Shown piece after piece: positions 16,323 through 25,444 of a stretch of DNA of 64,000 bases. How positions within the stretch are numbered: position 1 is the stretch's first letter; the number at the start of each line of letters is the position of its first letter. The notes under the pieces are model-generated. The model was not told where the DNA came from. It made no database searches and was given only the letters and a program-made list of their open reading frames with translations. Source of the stretch: Mycolicibacterium sp. P1-18 (GTDB lineage: Bacteria; Actinomycetota; Actinomycetes; Mycobacteriales; Mycobacteriaceae); contig NZ_NPKR01000001.1 of NCBI RefSeq assembly GCF_008329535.1, positions 62,001 to 126,000 on the forward strand. The letters run 5' to 3'. Made by a program: the position numbers and the translations under genes.

Positions 16323-17636
16323 CTACCCCCGCCGGCGGTTTCCAAACATCCGGCCGTTGCCCAGATACCGGAGTCCGGCGCGGTCGACGACGTCGGGGTC
16401 GAGGACGTTGCGGGTGTCGAGGACCACGGCGTCGGGCGACTGCTCGGCGACCATGGCCCAATCCAGGTCGCCGAACTCCGGCCACTCGGTGAGGATCACG
16501 ACGGCGTCGGCGGCCTTGGTGGCCCGGTACGGATCGTCGACCGCCGTCACCCGGGCCGCGGCCAACACGTCGGGATCGATGGCCGCCAGTTCGGGGTCGT
16601 ACCCCTGAACGTGGGCACCCTCGGAGCCCAGGTGTGCACACACCGAGAGCGCCGGCGAATCACGGGTGTCGCTGGTGTGGGCCTTGAAGGTCAGCCCGAG
16701 CGCGGTCACCCGCATCGAGGTCAGTGGCAGACCGGTGGTGCGTGTCAGCGCGTCCGCGACCCTGCCGGCTTGGGCGGCATTGGTCGCCCGGCATGCCTCG
16801 ACCTCGGCCAGCGTGACGCCGTGCATGCGCGCGGTGTGCACCAGCGCCGCGGTGTCCTTGGGCAGACACGATCCGCCCCAGCCGGGGCCTGGGTTCAAGA
16901 ACGCACTGCCGATCCGGTCGTCGGCGCCCATGCAGCGGGTGACTTCCGAGACGTCGGCGCCGACGTTGGCGCACAGGGCGGCAAGGGAGTTGGCATAGGA
17001 CGACTTCACCGCGAGGAACGCGTTGCTGGCGTACTTGGCCAGCTCCGCGCTCTCCGGACTCATGCGCAGGATCGGCCCGGAGCGCGCTCCGTAGACGCGG
17101 CACACCGCCTCGGCGGCGCCCGCGTCGTCCGAGCCCGCCACCATCCGGTCCGGCTGGCGGAAGTCGTCGACGGCGTGCCCCTCGCGCAGGAACTCGGGAT
17201 TGGACACCGCGTGAATGCCTCTGGGGGCCAACGTCGCCGACAACCGGCGGGTGGTGCCCACCGGGACGGTGGACTTGAGGGCGACGACGGCACCGGGTGA
17301 CAGCACCTCACCCAACCGCTCGGCGACCGACTCGACGGCGCCGAGATCCGCGGAGCCGTCGGCGGCGCTCGGCGTCGGCACGCACACGAAGACGACGTCG
17401 CGGTCGGCCAGCGCCCCGGGGTCGGCGGTGAATCGCAAGGCTCCCGTGGCCAACCCGGCCCGCAGCGCCTCGGCCAAACCGGGTTCGGCGATCGTCGGCC
17501 GGCCGGCGTTGAGGCGCTCGACCTTGGCCCGGTCCACGTCGACCGACACCACGTCGACGCCCCGTTCGCCGAAGCACACCGCGGTGGTCAGGCCGACGTA
17601 TCCGGCGCCGACCACGCCCACGCGGATGCCGCTCAT
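16323..17636 (-). CDS. ugd: UDP-glucose 6-dehydrogenase
   Basis: A 437-residue enzyme, usual length. It has an N-terminal NAD Rossmann domain (VGVVGAGYVGLTTAVCFGE), a central dimerisation helix, the catalytic Cys in GPGWGGSCLPKD (about residue 260), and a C-terminal UDP-binding domain beginning near LGLTFKAHTSDTRDSP. It oxidises UDP-glucose to UDP-glucuronate with two NAD+. The ATG overlaps the stop of the GT9 gene (ATGA), placing it at the distal end of the glycan operon. UDP-glucuronate is the substrate expected by the UXS-like decarboxylase encoded at 25441, so the two genes together should yield UDP-xylose. Confidence 0.93.
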   Translation of the reverse strand: MSGIRVGVVGAGYVGLTTAVCFGERGVDVVSVDVDRAKVERLNAGRPTIAEPGLAEALRAGLATGALRFTADPGALADRDVVFVCVPTPSAADGSADLGAVESVAERLGEVLSPGAVVALKSTVPVGTTRRLSATLAPRGIHAVSNPEFLREGHAVDDFRQPDRMVAGSDDAGAAEAVCRVYGARSGPILRMSPESAELAKYASNAFLAVKSSYANSLAALCANVGADVSEVTRCMGADDRIGSAFLNPGPGWGGSCLPKDTAALVHTARMHGVTLAEVEACRATNAAQAGRVADALTRTTGLPLTSMRVTALGLTFKAHTSDTRDSPALSVCAHLGSEGAHVQGYDPELAAIDPDVLAAARVTAVDDPYRATKAADAVVILTEWPEFGDLDWAMVAEQSPDAVVLDTRNVLDPDVVDRAGLRYLGNGRMFGNRRRG

Positions 17637-18580
17637 GCGCACGGCCGCAGCATCGAGCGACTGGCGCCGAGGACGTCCGACGCCGAAATGGCCAGCAGAC
17701 CGGCGTCCGGCCACGCACCGTGCGGATCGCCGGTGTAGCCGGCCCACAGCGCGACGTGCCTGCCGTCGTCGCGCGGACCCCATCGGCTGGGCGGGGTGGG
17801 ACCGAACAGCACCACCGACGGTGTCCTGGTCGCAGTCGCCACGTGCCCGACGCCGGTGTCGCCGCAGACGACGAGACGGCAGTCGGCGATCAGCGCGACC
17901 AGCTGCAGGAGCTCCAATTCGCCTGCCAATACGGCAGATTCGGGCAGGCCGGCGGCGGCCGCCACCTCGCGCGCCAGATCCCGTTCCTCGGCAGTGCCCG
18001 TGACGAGCACCTCGTGTCCGTCGGCGTGCAGGGCGGCGGCGATCTCGGCGAACCGCGTGGCGGGCCAGCGGCGGGCCGCCGCCGCGGCGCCGGGGTGCAC
18101 CACCACCGCGCCACTGCGGACGGGGTAGCCCTCGGGCCGGTCCAGGTACAGGTCGTCCGGATCGCTGGCGATGCCCGCCGAGTCGAGCAGGATGCACCAC
18201 CGGTCCACCTCGTGCACGTCGTCCTGCCACGGCGGACCCTCCAGGTCCGGGAACATCGGATGCCGGTGGCTCAGCAGCGCCACGGGCGCCAGCGCGAGCA
18301 GATGCTCGACACTCTGCGGCCCGCTGCCGTGCAGGTTGACCGCCAGCGCCGGCGGCCGGCCTGGCGGGGTGACGTCGCCGAGCCAGGCCGTGGGCACCAC
18401 CTCGTCGACGGCTCCCGTCAGAAGGGCTAGCTCGCGGTACCGAGCCGGTGCCGCCAGCACCAGCCGGGCGTCGGGGTAGTGACGCCGCAACCCGCGCAGG
18501 GCGGGCACGGCCGTCAGCAGATCGCCAAGACCCAAGGCGCGCAACGCGTAGACGACGTCGGGGCCGTTCGTCATGGCCAT
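17633..18580 (-). CDS. Glycosyltransferase family 9 (heptosyltransferase-like)
   Basis: A 315-residue GT-B enzyme of family 9. The N-terminal domain opens with VVYALRALGLGDLLTAVPALRGL, as in ADP-heptose:LPS heptosyltransferases. The C-terminal donor domain includes VVHPGAAAAARRWPATRFAEI and VCGDTGVGHVATATRTPSVVLFG, the ADP-heptose-binding region. Family members use ADP-heptose, which this cluster appears able to make. It overlaps the SDR gene by 10 bp and the dehydrogenase gene by 4 bp. An ATG two codons further in (18574) is an alternative start. The acceptor is unknown, since mycobacteria have no LPS. Confidence 0.88.
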   Translation of the reverse strand: MAMTNGPDVVYALRALGLGDLLTAVPALRGLRRHYPDARLVLAAPARYRELALLTGAVDEVVPTAWLGDVTPPGRPPALAVNLHGSGPQSVEHLLALAPVALLSHRHPMFPDLEGPPWQDDVHEVDRWCILLDSAGIASDPDDLYLDRPEGYPVRSGAVVVHPGAAAAARRWPATRFAEIAAALHADGHEVLVTGTAEERDLAREVAAAAGLPESAVLAGELELLQLVALIADCRLVVCGDTGVGHVATATRTPSVVLFGPTPPSRWGPRDDGRHVALWAGYTGDPHGAWPDAGLLAISASDVLGASRSMLRPCA

Positions 18581-19287
18581 GACGACTCCGTCGACGCGGC
18601 GACCACCATCTCGCGGATCTCACAGCCCGCCGGCTGGGACAGCGCGAACACCACCGTCTCGGCGACGTCCTCGGGACGGTTGAGCTTGGCGTCCGCCGGC
18701 GGCTTGTACTGCTCGGTGCGCCCGTCGAAGAACGGCGTGTGCATGCCCCCGGGGATCAACAGCGTCACCCCGACGTCACCCGCGAGTTCGGCGGCCAACG
18801 CGCGGGTGAAGCCGACGACGCCGAACTTGGAGGCGCAGTAGGCGGTGGCGTCGCTCACGGCCTTGATCCCCAGCGTGGACGCGACCGTGACGATGCGGCC
18901 TCGGCCGGCGCGCAGCAGCGGCAGAGCGGCACGCACCACGGCGGCGGTGCCCAGCAGGTTGACCATGATCACCTGCTCCCACTCCTTGGCGGGCACCTCC
19001 TCCAGCGTGCCGCAGGAATCGATCCCCGCGGCGGTGAACAGCCCCGTGACCGGACCGTCGGCACGCTCGGCGAGGGTGGCCACCGCGGCGTGCACGGCGT
19101 CGGTGTCGGCGAGGTCGGCGAACGCGTGGGCCGCTCCGGCGTTGACCCCGCTCGGCGGCTTCTTGTCGATGATCAACGGGGTGCCGCCGTGGCGCGTCAC
19201 CGCCTCGGCGGCCGCCGCCCCGAGACCCGACGCCCCGCCGGTGATGATGACGTTGCCGAGGATGGAATTGGTTGTCGGTTGGCTCAT
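18571..19287 (-). CDS. Short-chain dehydrogenase/reductase
   Basis: A 238-residue classical SDR with the NAD(P) motif IITGGASGLGAAAAEAV, the NNAG-equivalent LFTAAGIDSCG, catalytic Ser in VTVASTLGIKA and YxxxK in AYCASKFGVVGF. The substrate is not evident. It overlaps the nucleotidyltransferase gene (ATGA, 19284-19287) and the GT9 gene, so it belongs to the glycan operon. It might modify a sugar or acceptor. It is not the extended-SDR type of ADP-heptose epimerase (HldD), so epimerisation of ADP-heptose cannot be assumed. Confidence 0.88.
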   Translation of the reverse strand: MSQPTTNSILGNVIITGGASGLGAAAAEAVTRHGGTPLIIDKKPPSGVNAGAAHAFADLADTDAVHAAVATLAERADGPVTGLFTAAGIDSCGTLEEVPAKEWEQVIMVNLLGTAAVVRAALPLLRAGRGRIVTVASTLGIKAVSDATAYCASKFGVVGFTRALAAELAGDVGVTLLIPGGMHTPFFDGRTEQYKPPADAKLNRPEDVAETVVFALSQPAGCEIREMVVAASTESSWP

Positions 19288-20705
19288 CTCGCGGTGCTCC
19301 CATGATTGGTTCGGTCCGACCGCGCCGTTGCGATCAGCTGTGACGTCGAATAGCCGGCGACGGTGGGCACGATGACCACCTCGCCGCCGTGCCGACGGAC
19401 GACCTCCGCCTCGGGCAGGTCGGCAGCCACGTAGTCGCCACCCTTGACCCACACGTCGGGACGCAGTCGGTCCAGCAGGTGTTCGGGCGTCGCGTCGTCG
19501 AACACGCCGACCGCGTCCACGCAGCCCAGGGCGGCGAGAATCCGAGCGCGATCCTCGACGGGCATGATCGGCCGGTCCGGCCCCTTGAGCGCGCGGACGG
19601 ACTCGTCGGAGTTGACCAGCACGATCAGCGCGTCTCCGAGCTGGCGGGCATGCCGCAGCAGCTTGACGTGCCCGGTGTGCAGCAGGTCGAAGCAGCCGCC
19701 GGTCGCCACCACCGTCCGCCCGTCGACGCGCCATCGGCGGGCCAGCTCGGCGACGTCGACCGCGGTCGCGTCGTCGGCGTGACCGCCCACCGACAGGGCG
19801 TCCGGGCCCACCGCGGACGAGGCAGGCGTCGACACCCCGGCCGCGCCGCCCGCGGCGACGAAGCGGGCGGCGGCCTCGACCGCCCGCACCACGGCCTCGT
19901 GCGGGTCGGCGCCGTCGGCGAGGGCCACCGCCGCCGCCACGGCGAACCGGTCCCCCGCGCCGCACACGTCGGCCCGCGCTCCCGCGGTCGCGTCGACGGC
20001 GGGGACGGGAACGTGGCTGCGAGGCAGGTCCCGCAGGAACAGCCGCGCTCCCCGGGCTCCCAAGGTCACGCAGATCGCGTCGGCGCGCCACTTCTGGCGC
20101 AGGGCGTCGACCATCCCGTCGGCGCAGAAGTGCTTGGCCTCATCCTCGTTCGGCGTGACGAGCGCGCAGCCGGGCACCGGGGTACACCCACGCGGATGCG
20201 GGTCCCACAGCATCGGCGCGGTGGTCGCGGCGCGGGTCAGCGCCTCCCGCATCGGCGGCAGCGCCGTGAGCCCGCCGCCGTAGTCGGCGACGCAGATCGA
20301 CCGGGCCGCAGCCAGGACGTCGAGCGCCTCGGCGGGCACCGGTTGCGGCACGTACGTCGCATCGCCCTGGTCGACGCGCAGCACCGACTGGCCCCGCGCC
20401 CTGACCCGGGTCTTGACGACGGTGCCACCGACCATCGGCAGCGCGACCACCCGAACGCCGGCCGCTCGCAGCAGATCCCGCACCCGGTCTCCGCCGGCGT
20501 CGGCGACGATCCCGGTGATCAGAACCACGTCGGACTCGTGCCGGGCCGCGAGCATGGCCGCCAGGCCCGCACCGCCGGGCCGGTGCCAGGACTGCTCCGC
20601 GTCGACCACCGGCACCGGGGCCTCGGGGCTGAGGCGAGTGGCCGAACCCTCCAGGTCGACGTCGAGCATGGTGTCGCCGACGATCACCAACGGGCCGGAC
20701 CTCAC
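19284..20705 (-). CDS. hldE: Bifunctional heptose-7-phosphate kinase / heptose-1-phosphate nucleotidyltransferase (HldE-like)
   Basis: A 473-residue two-domain protein matching HldE (RfaE). The N-terminal PfkB-type kinase (about 1-310) has GDTMLDVDLEG, the RPGGAGLAAMLAA substrate loop and the catalytic CGAGDRFAVAAA. The C-terminal cytidylyltransferase-fold domain (about 335-473) has GGCFDLLHTGHVKLLRHA with the HxGH motif and VKGGDY. In the LPS pathway HldE phosphorylates heptose 7-phosphate at C1 and, after GmhB removes the 7-phosphate, makes ADP-heptose. The GTG at 20705 was chosen because it overlaps the gmhA stop by 4 bp. The nucleotide used (ADP or another) is inferred from family only. 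Confidence 0.9.
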   Translation of the reverse strand: MRSGPLVIVGDTMLDVDLEGSATRLSPEAPVPVVDAEQSWHRPGGAGLAAMLAARHESDVVLITGIVADAGGDRVRDLLRAAGVRVVALPMVGGTVVKTRVRARGQSVLRVDQGDATYVPQPVPAEALDVLAAARSICVADYGGGLTALPPMREALTRAATTAPMLWDPHPRGCTPVPGCALVTPNEDEAKHFCADGMVDALRQKWRADAICVTLGARGARLFLRDLPRSHVPVPAVDATAGARADVCGAGDRFAVAAAVALADGADPHEAVVRAVEAAARFVAAGGAAGVSTPASSAVGPDALSVGGHADDATAVDVAELARRWRVDGRTVVATGGCFDLLHTGHVKLLRHARQLGDALIVLVNSDESVRALKGPDRPIMPVEDRARILAALGCVDAVGVFDDATPEHLLDRLRPDVWVKGGDYVAADLPEAEVVRRHGGEVVIVPTVAGYSTSQLIATARSDRTNHGSTAR

Positions 20706-21271
20706 GGCTGCCCCGCGATCGGCAGCACCTCGTCGACGGCCATGCACAGGGCGTGCACCAGAACCAGATGCACCTCTTGCACGGTCGCCGTCGAGGCGGC
20801 GTCGACGCAGATCGCGTCGTGGCTGGTGCCTGCCAGGGGATTTGGTGCCGGGCCCGTCAGGGCCCAGGTGGTCATGCCCAGGTCGTGGCCAGCCTTCACG
20901 GCGGCCAGCACGTTGGGACTGGTGCCGCTGGTGGACAGCGTCACCAGCACGTCACCGGGGCGTCCGTGCGCACGGACGCCGCGGGCGAACATCTCGTCGA
21001 CGCCGTAGTCGTTGGCGATCGCCGTCAGCGCCGAGGTGTCGGCGTGAAGGGAGATGGCCGACAACGGCCGTCGCTCGCCGAGGAAGCGGCCCACCAGCTC
21101 GGCGGTCAGATGCTGGGCCTCCGCGGCACTGCCGCCGTTGCCACAGGCCAGCAGACGGCCGCCGCCGGCCAGGACGTCCGCGAGGTGGTGGCCCCAGGAG
21201 GTCACGCGGTCGACGTCGGCCTCGGTGCGGCCGATGGCGGTGACGAGGGCGTCGAAGTGCTTGGTGATCAA
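20702..21271 (-). CDS. gmhA: Sedoheptulose-7-phosphate isomerase
   Basis: A 189-residue SIS-domain protein, the usual GmhA length. It has ACGNGGSAAEAQHLTAELVG, which holds zinc- and substrate-binding His and Glu, then ANDYGVDEMF and TLSTSGTSPNVLAA, which grips the phosphate. The enzyme converts sedoheptulose 7-phosphate to D-glycero-D-manno-heptose 7-phosphate, the first step of heptose activation. The start is a TTG at 21271 whose TTGA overlaps the upstream GT9 stop, with GAAGGAA just upstream. M. tuberculosis has gmhA in a GDP-heptose setting (Rv0113); here the partner is an HldE-type enzyme. Confidence 0.92.
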   Translation of the reverse strand: MITKHFDALVTAIGRTEADVDRVTSWGHHLADVLAGGGRLLACGNGGSAAEAQHLTAELVGRFLGERRPLSAISLHADTSALTAIANDYGVDEMFARGVRAHGRPGDVLVTLSTSGTSPNVLAAVKAGHDLGMTTWALTGPAPNPLAGTSHDAICVDAASTATVQEVHLVLVHALCMAVDEVLPIAGQP

Positions 21272-22284
21272 CGTCGTTCCTTCCGTTGGGCGGCCGCGCG
21301 CACGGCGGCCAGCAGTTCCACGTCGGTGATGCCGTCCAGGCAGGGGTGACCGGCGACGGGGCAGGACCGAGCCCGGGTCGCCCGGCAGGGCGCGTCCTGA
21401 TCCCCCAGCAGCGTCACGTCGCTGCCGTACGGGCGCCACTGCGCGGCGGGGACGACGGGGGCGAACAACGACACCGTCGGCACACCGACCGCGGCGGCCA
21501 GGTGGCCGGGCCCGGTGTTCGGCACGACCACGGCCTCGGCGCCGGCGAACACGGCTGCCAGCGTGGGCAATTCGGTGCATCCGCCGAGGTCGACCGCGGC
21601 GTCGCCGGCCACCTCGGCGGTCAGCGCCCGCTCGTCCGGGGAACCGGTCACCACCACGCGGTGCCCGGCGCCGGCGAGCGCGGCCACCATGGCGGCGCTG
21701 CGCGCCGCGGTCGGCATCCGGGCGGGCACCGCCGCCCCGGGATGGAAGACGACGTAGGGACCCGTGCCGACGCGCGCGGGCACCTCGTCCGCTCGACGCA
21801 CGTGCAACCGGCCGTCGTCGCCGTCGGGCAACGCGCAGCCGGCCGCCTCGGCGAGCGACAGCGCCCGCACCGGTTCTGGCAAGCCGGGCTCGACGTGGTG
21901 GCGCAGATTCAGCAGCGTGCCGGGATAGTCCTCGCAGATGGCGCCGACCCACGGCACGGCCGCCATGCGGCAGATCAGGGCCAGCGGCAGCGGCGACTGG
22001 TGAAAGGACGTGAACACGTAGACGCGGTCGGGCGCGACGTCACGAAGCTGCTTCACCAAACCCTCGACGTGATCGGCGGTCAGTTCCGGAGAGTCGAAGT
22101 CGACCCACGGCGCCTGCCACTCCACGATCTCGTCGACCCCGGGCAGCAGGCCGGCGGCGTCCCGGCCCCGCGGGCCGGCCAGGAAGACGACCCGGTCGTG
22201 CGTCGCGGCGATCGCACGCACCGCGGGGCCGGTGATCAGCACGTCCCCCGCACTGTCCAGGCGCGCGACCACGGCGGTGCTCAT
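21268..22284 (-). CDS. Glycosyltransferase family 9 (second heptosyltransferase-like protein)
   Basis: A 338-residue GT-B family 9 protein. The N-terminus VARLDSAGDVLITGPAVRAIA carries the conserved Asp-containing loop. The donor domain shows VFHPGAAVPARMPTAARSAA and VVPNTGPGHLAAAVGVPTVSLFAP. The C-terminal CPVAGHPCLDGI segment, with two Cys, resembles that of several bacterial heptosyltransferases. It lies between gmhA and the GT2-phosphatase fusion, overlapping each by 4 bp (TTGA and ATGA). With the GT9 at 17633 the cluster could add two heptoses in succession. The acceptor is unknown. Confidence 0.88.
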   Translation of the reverse strand: MSTAVVARLDSAGDVLITGPAVRAIAATHDRVVFLAGPRGRDAAGLLPGVDEIVEWQAPWVDFDSPELTADHVEGLVKQLRDVAPDRVYVFTSFHQSPLPLALICRMAAVPWVGAICEDYPGTLLNLRHHVEPGLPEPVRALSLAEAAGCALPDGDDGRLHVRRADEVPARVGTGPYVVFHPGAAVPARMPTAARSAAMVAALAGAGHRVVVTGSPDERALTAEVAGDAAVDLGGCTELPTLAAVFAGAEAVVVPNTGPGHLAAAVGVPTVSLFAPVVPAAQWRPYGSDVTLLGDQDAPCRATRARSCPVAGHPCLDGITDVELLAAVRAAAQRKERR

Positions 22285-23792
22285 CGCGCCTCCCGCAGGA
22301 CCATCGTCACCGCGTCGGACAGGGTCGCCGCGACCTGGGCCCGCATCCGCGCGTCGGCGATCTCCCCGACGCGCGTCCGCGGCGTCGGCACCAGCACGGC
22401 ACGGGCGTCGGCGGCCAGCGCGGCGTTGACGTCGCCCCCGGTGTCGCCGATCATCACGCACCGATGTGGCGGTACGCCAAGGGCATTGGCGGCCGCGAGC
22501 ACCATGCCCGGGTTCGGCTTGCGGCACCCGCACCCGTCGGCGTCGTCGTGCACGCAGACCTGCCAGGAGTCGAACGGGCCGAAGACGTCCTCGACCTTGG
22601 CGTTGACCGCGGTCAACTGGTCGACGCTGATGAGTCCCCTGGCCACCCCAGACTGGTTGGTGACGATCGCCAGGCGCAGGCCGTTGTCGCGCAACCGGTC
22701 CAGAGCCCGGACGGCACCGGGCAGCGGGCGAACACCGTTGGGGTCGTTGAGGAACGGGCCGTCTTCGATGATCGTGTCGTCGCGGTCGAGGAGCACCGCC
22801 AGCACGGGCTCGGCCACGGCACGGCGGTGAATCCACTCACCGGCCAGCCGATGCCACACCGCCGCCGGCGGGATCAGCGCCGAGGTCAGCAGCACCTTCG
22901 CGACCTCGGCCGGCCGGTGTGGCCCGGCCGCGACGCGCCGCCCGGCGAACTCGAGCACCAGCGCCAGCCACGCCGCGCCCGCGACCCGACCCACGCGGCG
23001 GCGGCCCGCGAGAACGGCGGCCGCGGCGAGCACCAGGGCGGCCGTCGTCGTGGCGTGCGCCGGCAGCCGGCCGCGGCCCTCGCCGATCGCGGTCCGCCAG
23101 CCGCGACCGAACTTGCGCAGCATCAGCGCGTTGTCCCGGTTGCCGACCTGTGCCCGAACGCTGCTCAGCACCGACGTCGGCGCCACCGGATGCACGACGC
23201 GGCGTCGGCCGGAGAGGATGTGGTGACCGGCGGAGACCAGCCGCAGGGCAAGGTCGGAGTCCTCGCGGTAGGCCCGCGGGAACCTCTCGTCGAATCCCCC
23301 CACCGCCACCAGCGCGTCGCGGCGGTAGGCCATGTCGGCGGTGATCCAACGCGCGGTGGCCAGGCGGTGGGTCCTGCGCTCGTCGTCGGTGGCGCGGCGG
23401 CCCGCCGCCGACGGCACGTCCAACACGCCCTGAGAACCCGCCGCGCGAGCCGCCTCGGCGGCCGCGAGGTCGACGGCGAGGTCGTCGAGCCATTCCGGCT
23501 GCGGCACCACGTCGTCGTCGAGGAAGGCGATCCACCGGGTGCCCGCCGACCGCCAGCCGACGTTGCGCGCCCCCGCCGGGCCGAGACCCCCGCTCCGGGC
23601 GACGACGAACGGCAGCGGCGACACGAGGTCCAGCGCCGGTCGGGACAGTGGCCGGTCGTCCACGATCACCACGTCGGCGGGCCGCGACCTGGACCCGTCC
23701 AGCGCGTCGAGCAAGCGCTGCAGGGATTCCCGGCCGATGGTCGGGATCACGATGGTGCAGTCCAGGGGTACGGACACCCTCGGGGTCACCAT
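22281..23792 (-). CDS. Glycosyltransferase family 2 fused to a GmhB-like heptose bisphosphatase
   Basis: A 503-residue fusion. Residues about 10-230 form a GT-A family 2 domain (CTIVIPTIGRESLQRLLDAL, IAFLDDDVVPQPEW with a DDD metal site, and FDERFPRAYREDSDLALRL). A hydrophobic Ala-rich linker follows (about 260-320). Residues about 330-503 match GmhB: AVLLDRDDTI, VTNQSGVARGL, the zinc loop CVHDDADGCGCRKPNPGM and MIGDTGGDVNAA. GmhB removes the 7-phosphate from heptose 1,7-bisphosphate, the step between the two HldE reactions. The ATG at 23792 overlaps the carbamoyltransferase stop; GTG 23789 would give the 4-bp overlap common in this operon. I know of no standard enzyme with this architecture. 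Confidence 0.88.
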   Translation of the reverse strand: MVTPRVSVPLDCTIVIPTIGRESLQRLLDALDGSRSRPADVVIVDDRPLSRPALDLVSPLPFVVARSGGLGPAGARNVGWRSAGTRWIAFLDDDVVPQPEWLDDLAVDLAAAEAARAAGSQGVLDVPSAAGRRATDDERRTHRLATARWITADMAYRRDALVAVGGFDERFPRAYREDSDLALRLVSAGHHILSGRRRVVHPVAPTSVLSSVRAQVGNRDNALMLRKFGRGWRTAIGEGRGRLPAHATTTAALVLAAAAVLAGRRRVGRVAGAAWLALVLEFAGRRVAAGPHRPAEVAKVLLTSALIPPAAVWHRLAGEWIHRRAVAEPVLAVLLDRDDTIIEDGPFLNDPNGVRPLPGAVRALDRLRDNGLRLAIVTNQSGVARGLISVDQLTAVNAKVEDVFGPFDSWQVCVHDDADGCGCRKPNPGMVLAAANALGVPPHRCVMIGDTGGDVNAALAADARAVLVPTPRTRVGEIADARMRAQVAATLSDAVTMVLREAR

Positions 23793-25444
23793 GGTCGGCG
23801 GACCACGAAGGGACCGATCGCGAGCAGGTCGATCGGCGAGCTGCCGAAGCACTCCAGCGCGTCGCGCGGGCTGTCCACCATCGGGCGGCCCGCGGTGTTG
23901 AAGCTGGTGTTGACGACGACGGGCACGCCGGTGCGATCGGCGAAGCGGGAAATGGTGTCGTACAACCGCTTTTGCGTCGGCTCCACGGTCTGAATGCGGG
24001 CGGTGCCGTCGACGTGGGTGACGGCGGGGATGCGGTCGCGCCACTCGGGTGCGACGTCGTGCACGAACGCCATGTACGGGCTCGGCAGCGGGCCGCGGGA
24101 GAAGATCTCGGCGGCGCGGTCGGCCAGCACCATCGGCGCCACCGGCCGGAACTGCTCGCGGCCCTTGACCCCGTTGAGCCGCTCCAGGTTGTCGACGTGG
24201 CGGGGGTCGACCAGCAGCGACCGTCCGCCGAGTGCCCGCGGCCCGAACTCCGCGCGCCCCTGGAACCAGCCGATCAACTGGTTGTCGGCGAGGGCGTCGC
24301 CCACCGTCGCCGCGAAGTCGGCGGGACGCTCGTAGCGGACGCCCGCGGTGTCGAGGGTGGCGGCGATCTGCTCGTCGGTCCACCCGCGGCCCAGCTGCGC
24401 CGTCGGCATCGGGGCGATCGGCTCACCCAGTTCGGCGGCCACCGCCAGGGCCGCACCGAGGGCCGTGCCCGAGTCACCCGCCGCGGGCTGGACCCACACC
24501 TCGTCGAAACCGCTCTCGGCGTGGATCCGGGTGTTCGCAACGCAATTCAGGGCCACCCCACCGGCCAGACACAGCCGATCCGAGTCGACCCGGTCGCGCA
24601 GCCAGCCGACCAGGTCCAGCAGCACCTCCTCGACGACCAGTTGCACGCTGCAGGCCAGGTCGGCGTATTCGGGTTCCGGCCGGGCGAACGCGGACGCCCC
24701 CTCGGGGGGCGTCGTCGGACGCGGTGGCACCAGGACTGACCAGTCGATTGGCTCGGTGGTGAATCCGCCGTCGTCCCTGGCGAATACGCGGGTGCGGAGG
24801 TAGTCGGCGAATCGTGGCTGCCCGTAGGACCCCATCGCCATCACCTTGTACTCGTCACTGGAGCGGGTGAACCCGAGGTGTTCGGTCAGTCCCTCGTACA
24901 GGAGGCCGAGGGAGTGCGGCAGCTCCTGGGTCGCCAGCACGTCGAGCTTGAGGTCGCGGTACACGCCGGCCAGCATCGAGGTGCGCTCGCCGCGGCCGTC
25001 CACCACCAGCATCGCCGAATCCGGGTCGGGCGACGCCAGCGCCGTGGAGGCAGCGTGCGCCACGTGGTGCCGCACGTGACGGACCACCGCGGGGTCGAGG
25101 CCCGGCAGCGCGGTGGCCAGGAAACCTGGCGCGCGTTGGGCGTACATCGTGCGCAGGTACTCCCACCGGTTGTCCAGGCCCGGGAGGTCGTCGCTCTGGC
25201 CCTCCATCAGCGTCGGGTCGTAGGAGTAACCGACCGCGTCGACGTCGGCCGGTGTCAGGCCCGCCGCGGCCAGGCACCACGCCGCGGCCGCCGTCGGCAG
25301 CTCCCACGTGGAGAAGGGCACCGCCTGCTTGCCGTGCTTGCGCCGGCTGAAGCGCTCCTCCTCCGCGGCGGCGACCACCTGACCGTCCACCACCAGCGCG
25401 GCGGCGGGGTCGTGGAAGACGGCGTTGACGCCGAGGACGATCAT
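23786..25444 (-). CDS. NodU/CmcH-family O-carbamoyltransferase
   Basis: A 552-residue carbamoyltransferase. The N-terminal Kae1-like domain has LGVNAVFHDPAAALVVDG, EEERFSRRKHGK and RHHVAHAASTALAS, whose His residues bind the catalytic metal. The C-terminal part shows FQGRAEFGPRALGGRSLLVD and VNTSFNTAGRPMVDSP, diagnostic of NodU, CmcH and TobZ. These enzymes transfer a carbamoyl group from carbamoyl phosphate, through carbamoyl-AMP, to a sugar hydroxyl. The ATG overlaps the UXS stop (ATGA) and the gene overlaps the next by 7 bp, so it is an integral operon member. It predicts a carbamoylated sugar in the product. Confidence 0.92.
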   Translation of the reverse strand: MIVLGVNAVFHDPAAALVVDGQVVAAAEEERFSRRKHGKQAVPFSTWELPTAAAAWCLAAAGLTPADVDAVGYSYDPTLMEGQSDDLPGLDNRWEYLRTMYAQRAPGFLATALPGLDPAVVRHVRHHVAHAASTALASPDPDSAMLVVDGRGERTSMLAGVYRDLKLDVLATQELPHSLGLLYEGLTEHLGFTRSSDEYKVMAMGSYGQPRFADYLRTRVFARDDGGFTTEPIDWSVLVPPRPTTPPEGASAFARPEPEYADLACSVQLVVEEVLLDLVGWLRDRVDSDRLCLAGGVALNCVANTRIHAESGFDEVWVQPAAGDSGTALGAALAVAAELGEPIAPMPTAQLGRGWTDEQIAATLDTAGVRYERPADFAATVGDALADNQLIGWFQGRAEFGPRALGGRSLLVDPRHVDNLERLNGVKGREQFRPVAPMVLADRAAEIFSRGPLPSPYMAFVHDVAPEWRDRIPAVTHVDGTARIQTVEPTQKRLYDTISRFADRTGVPVVVNTSFNTAGRPMVDSPRDALECFGSSPIDLLAIGPFVVRRPW

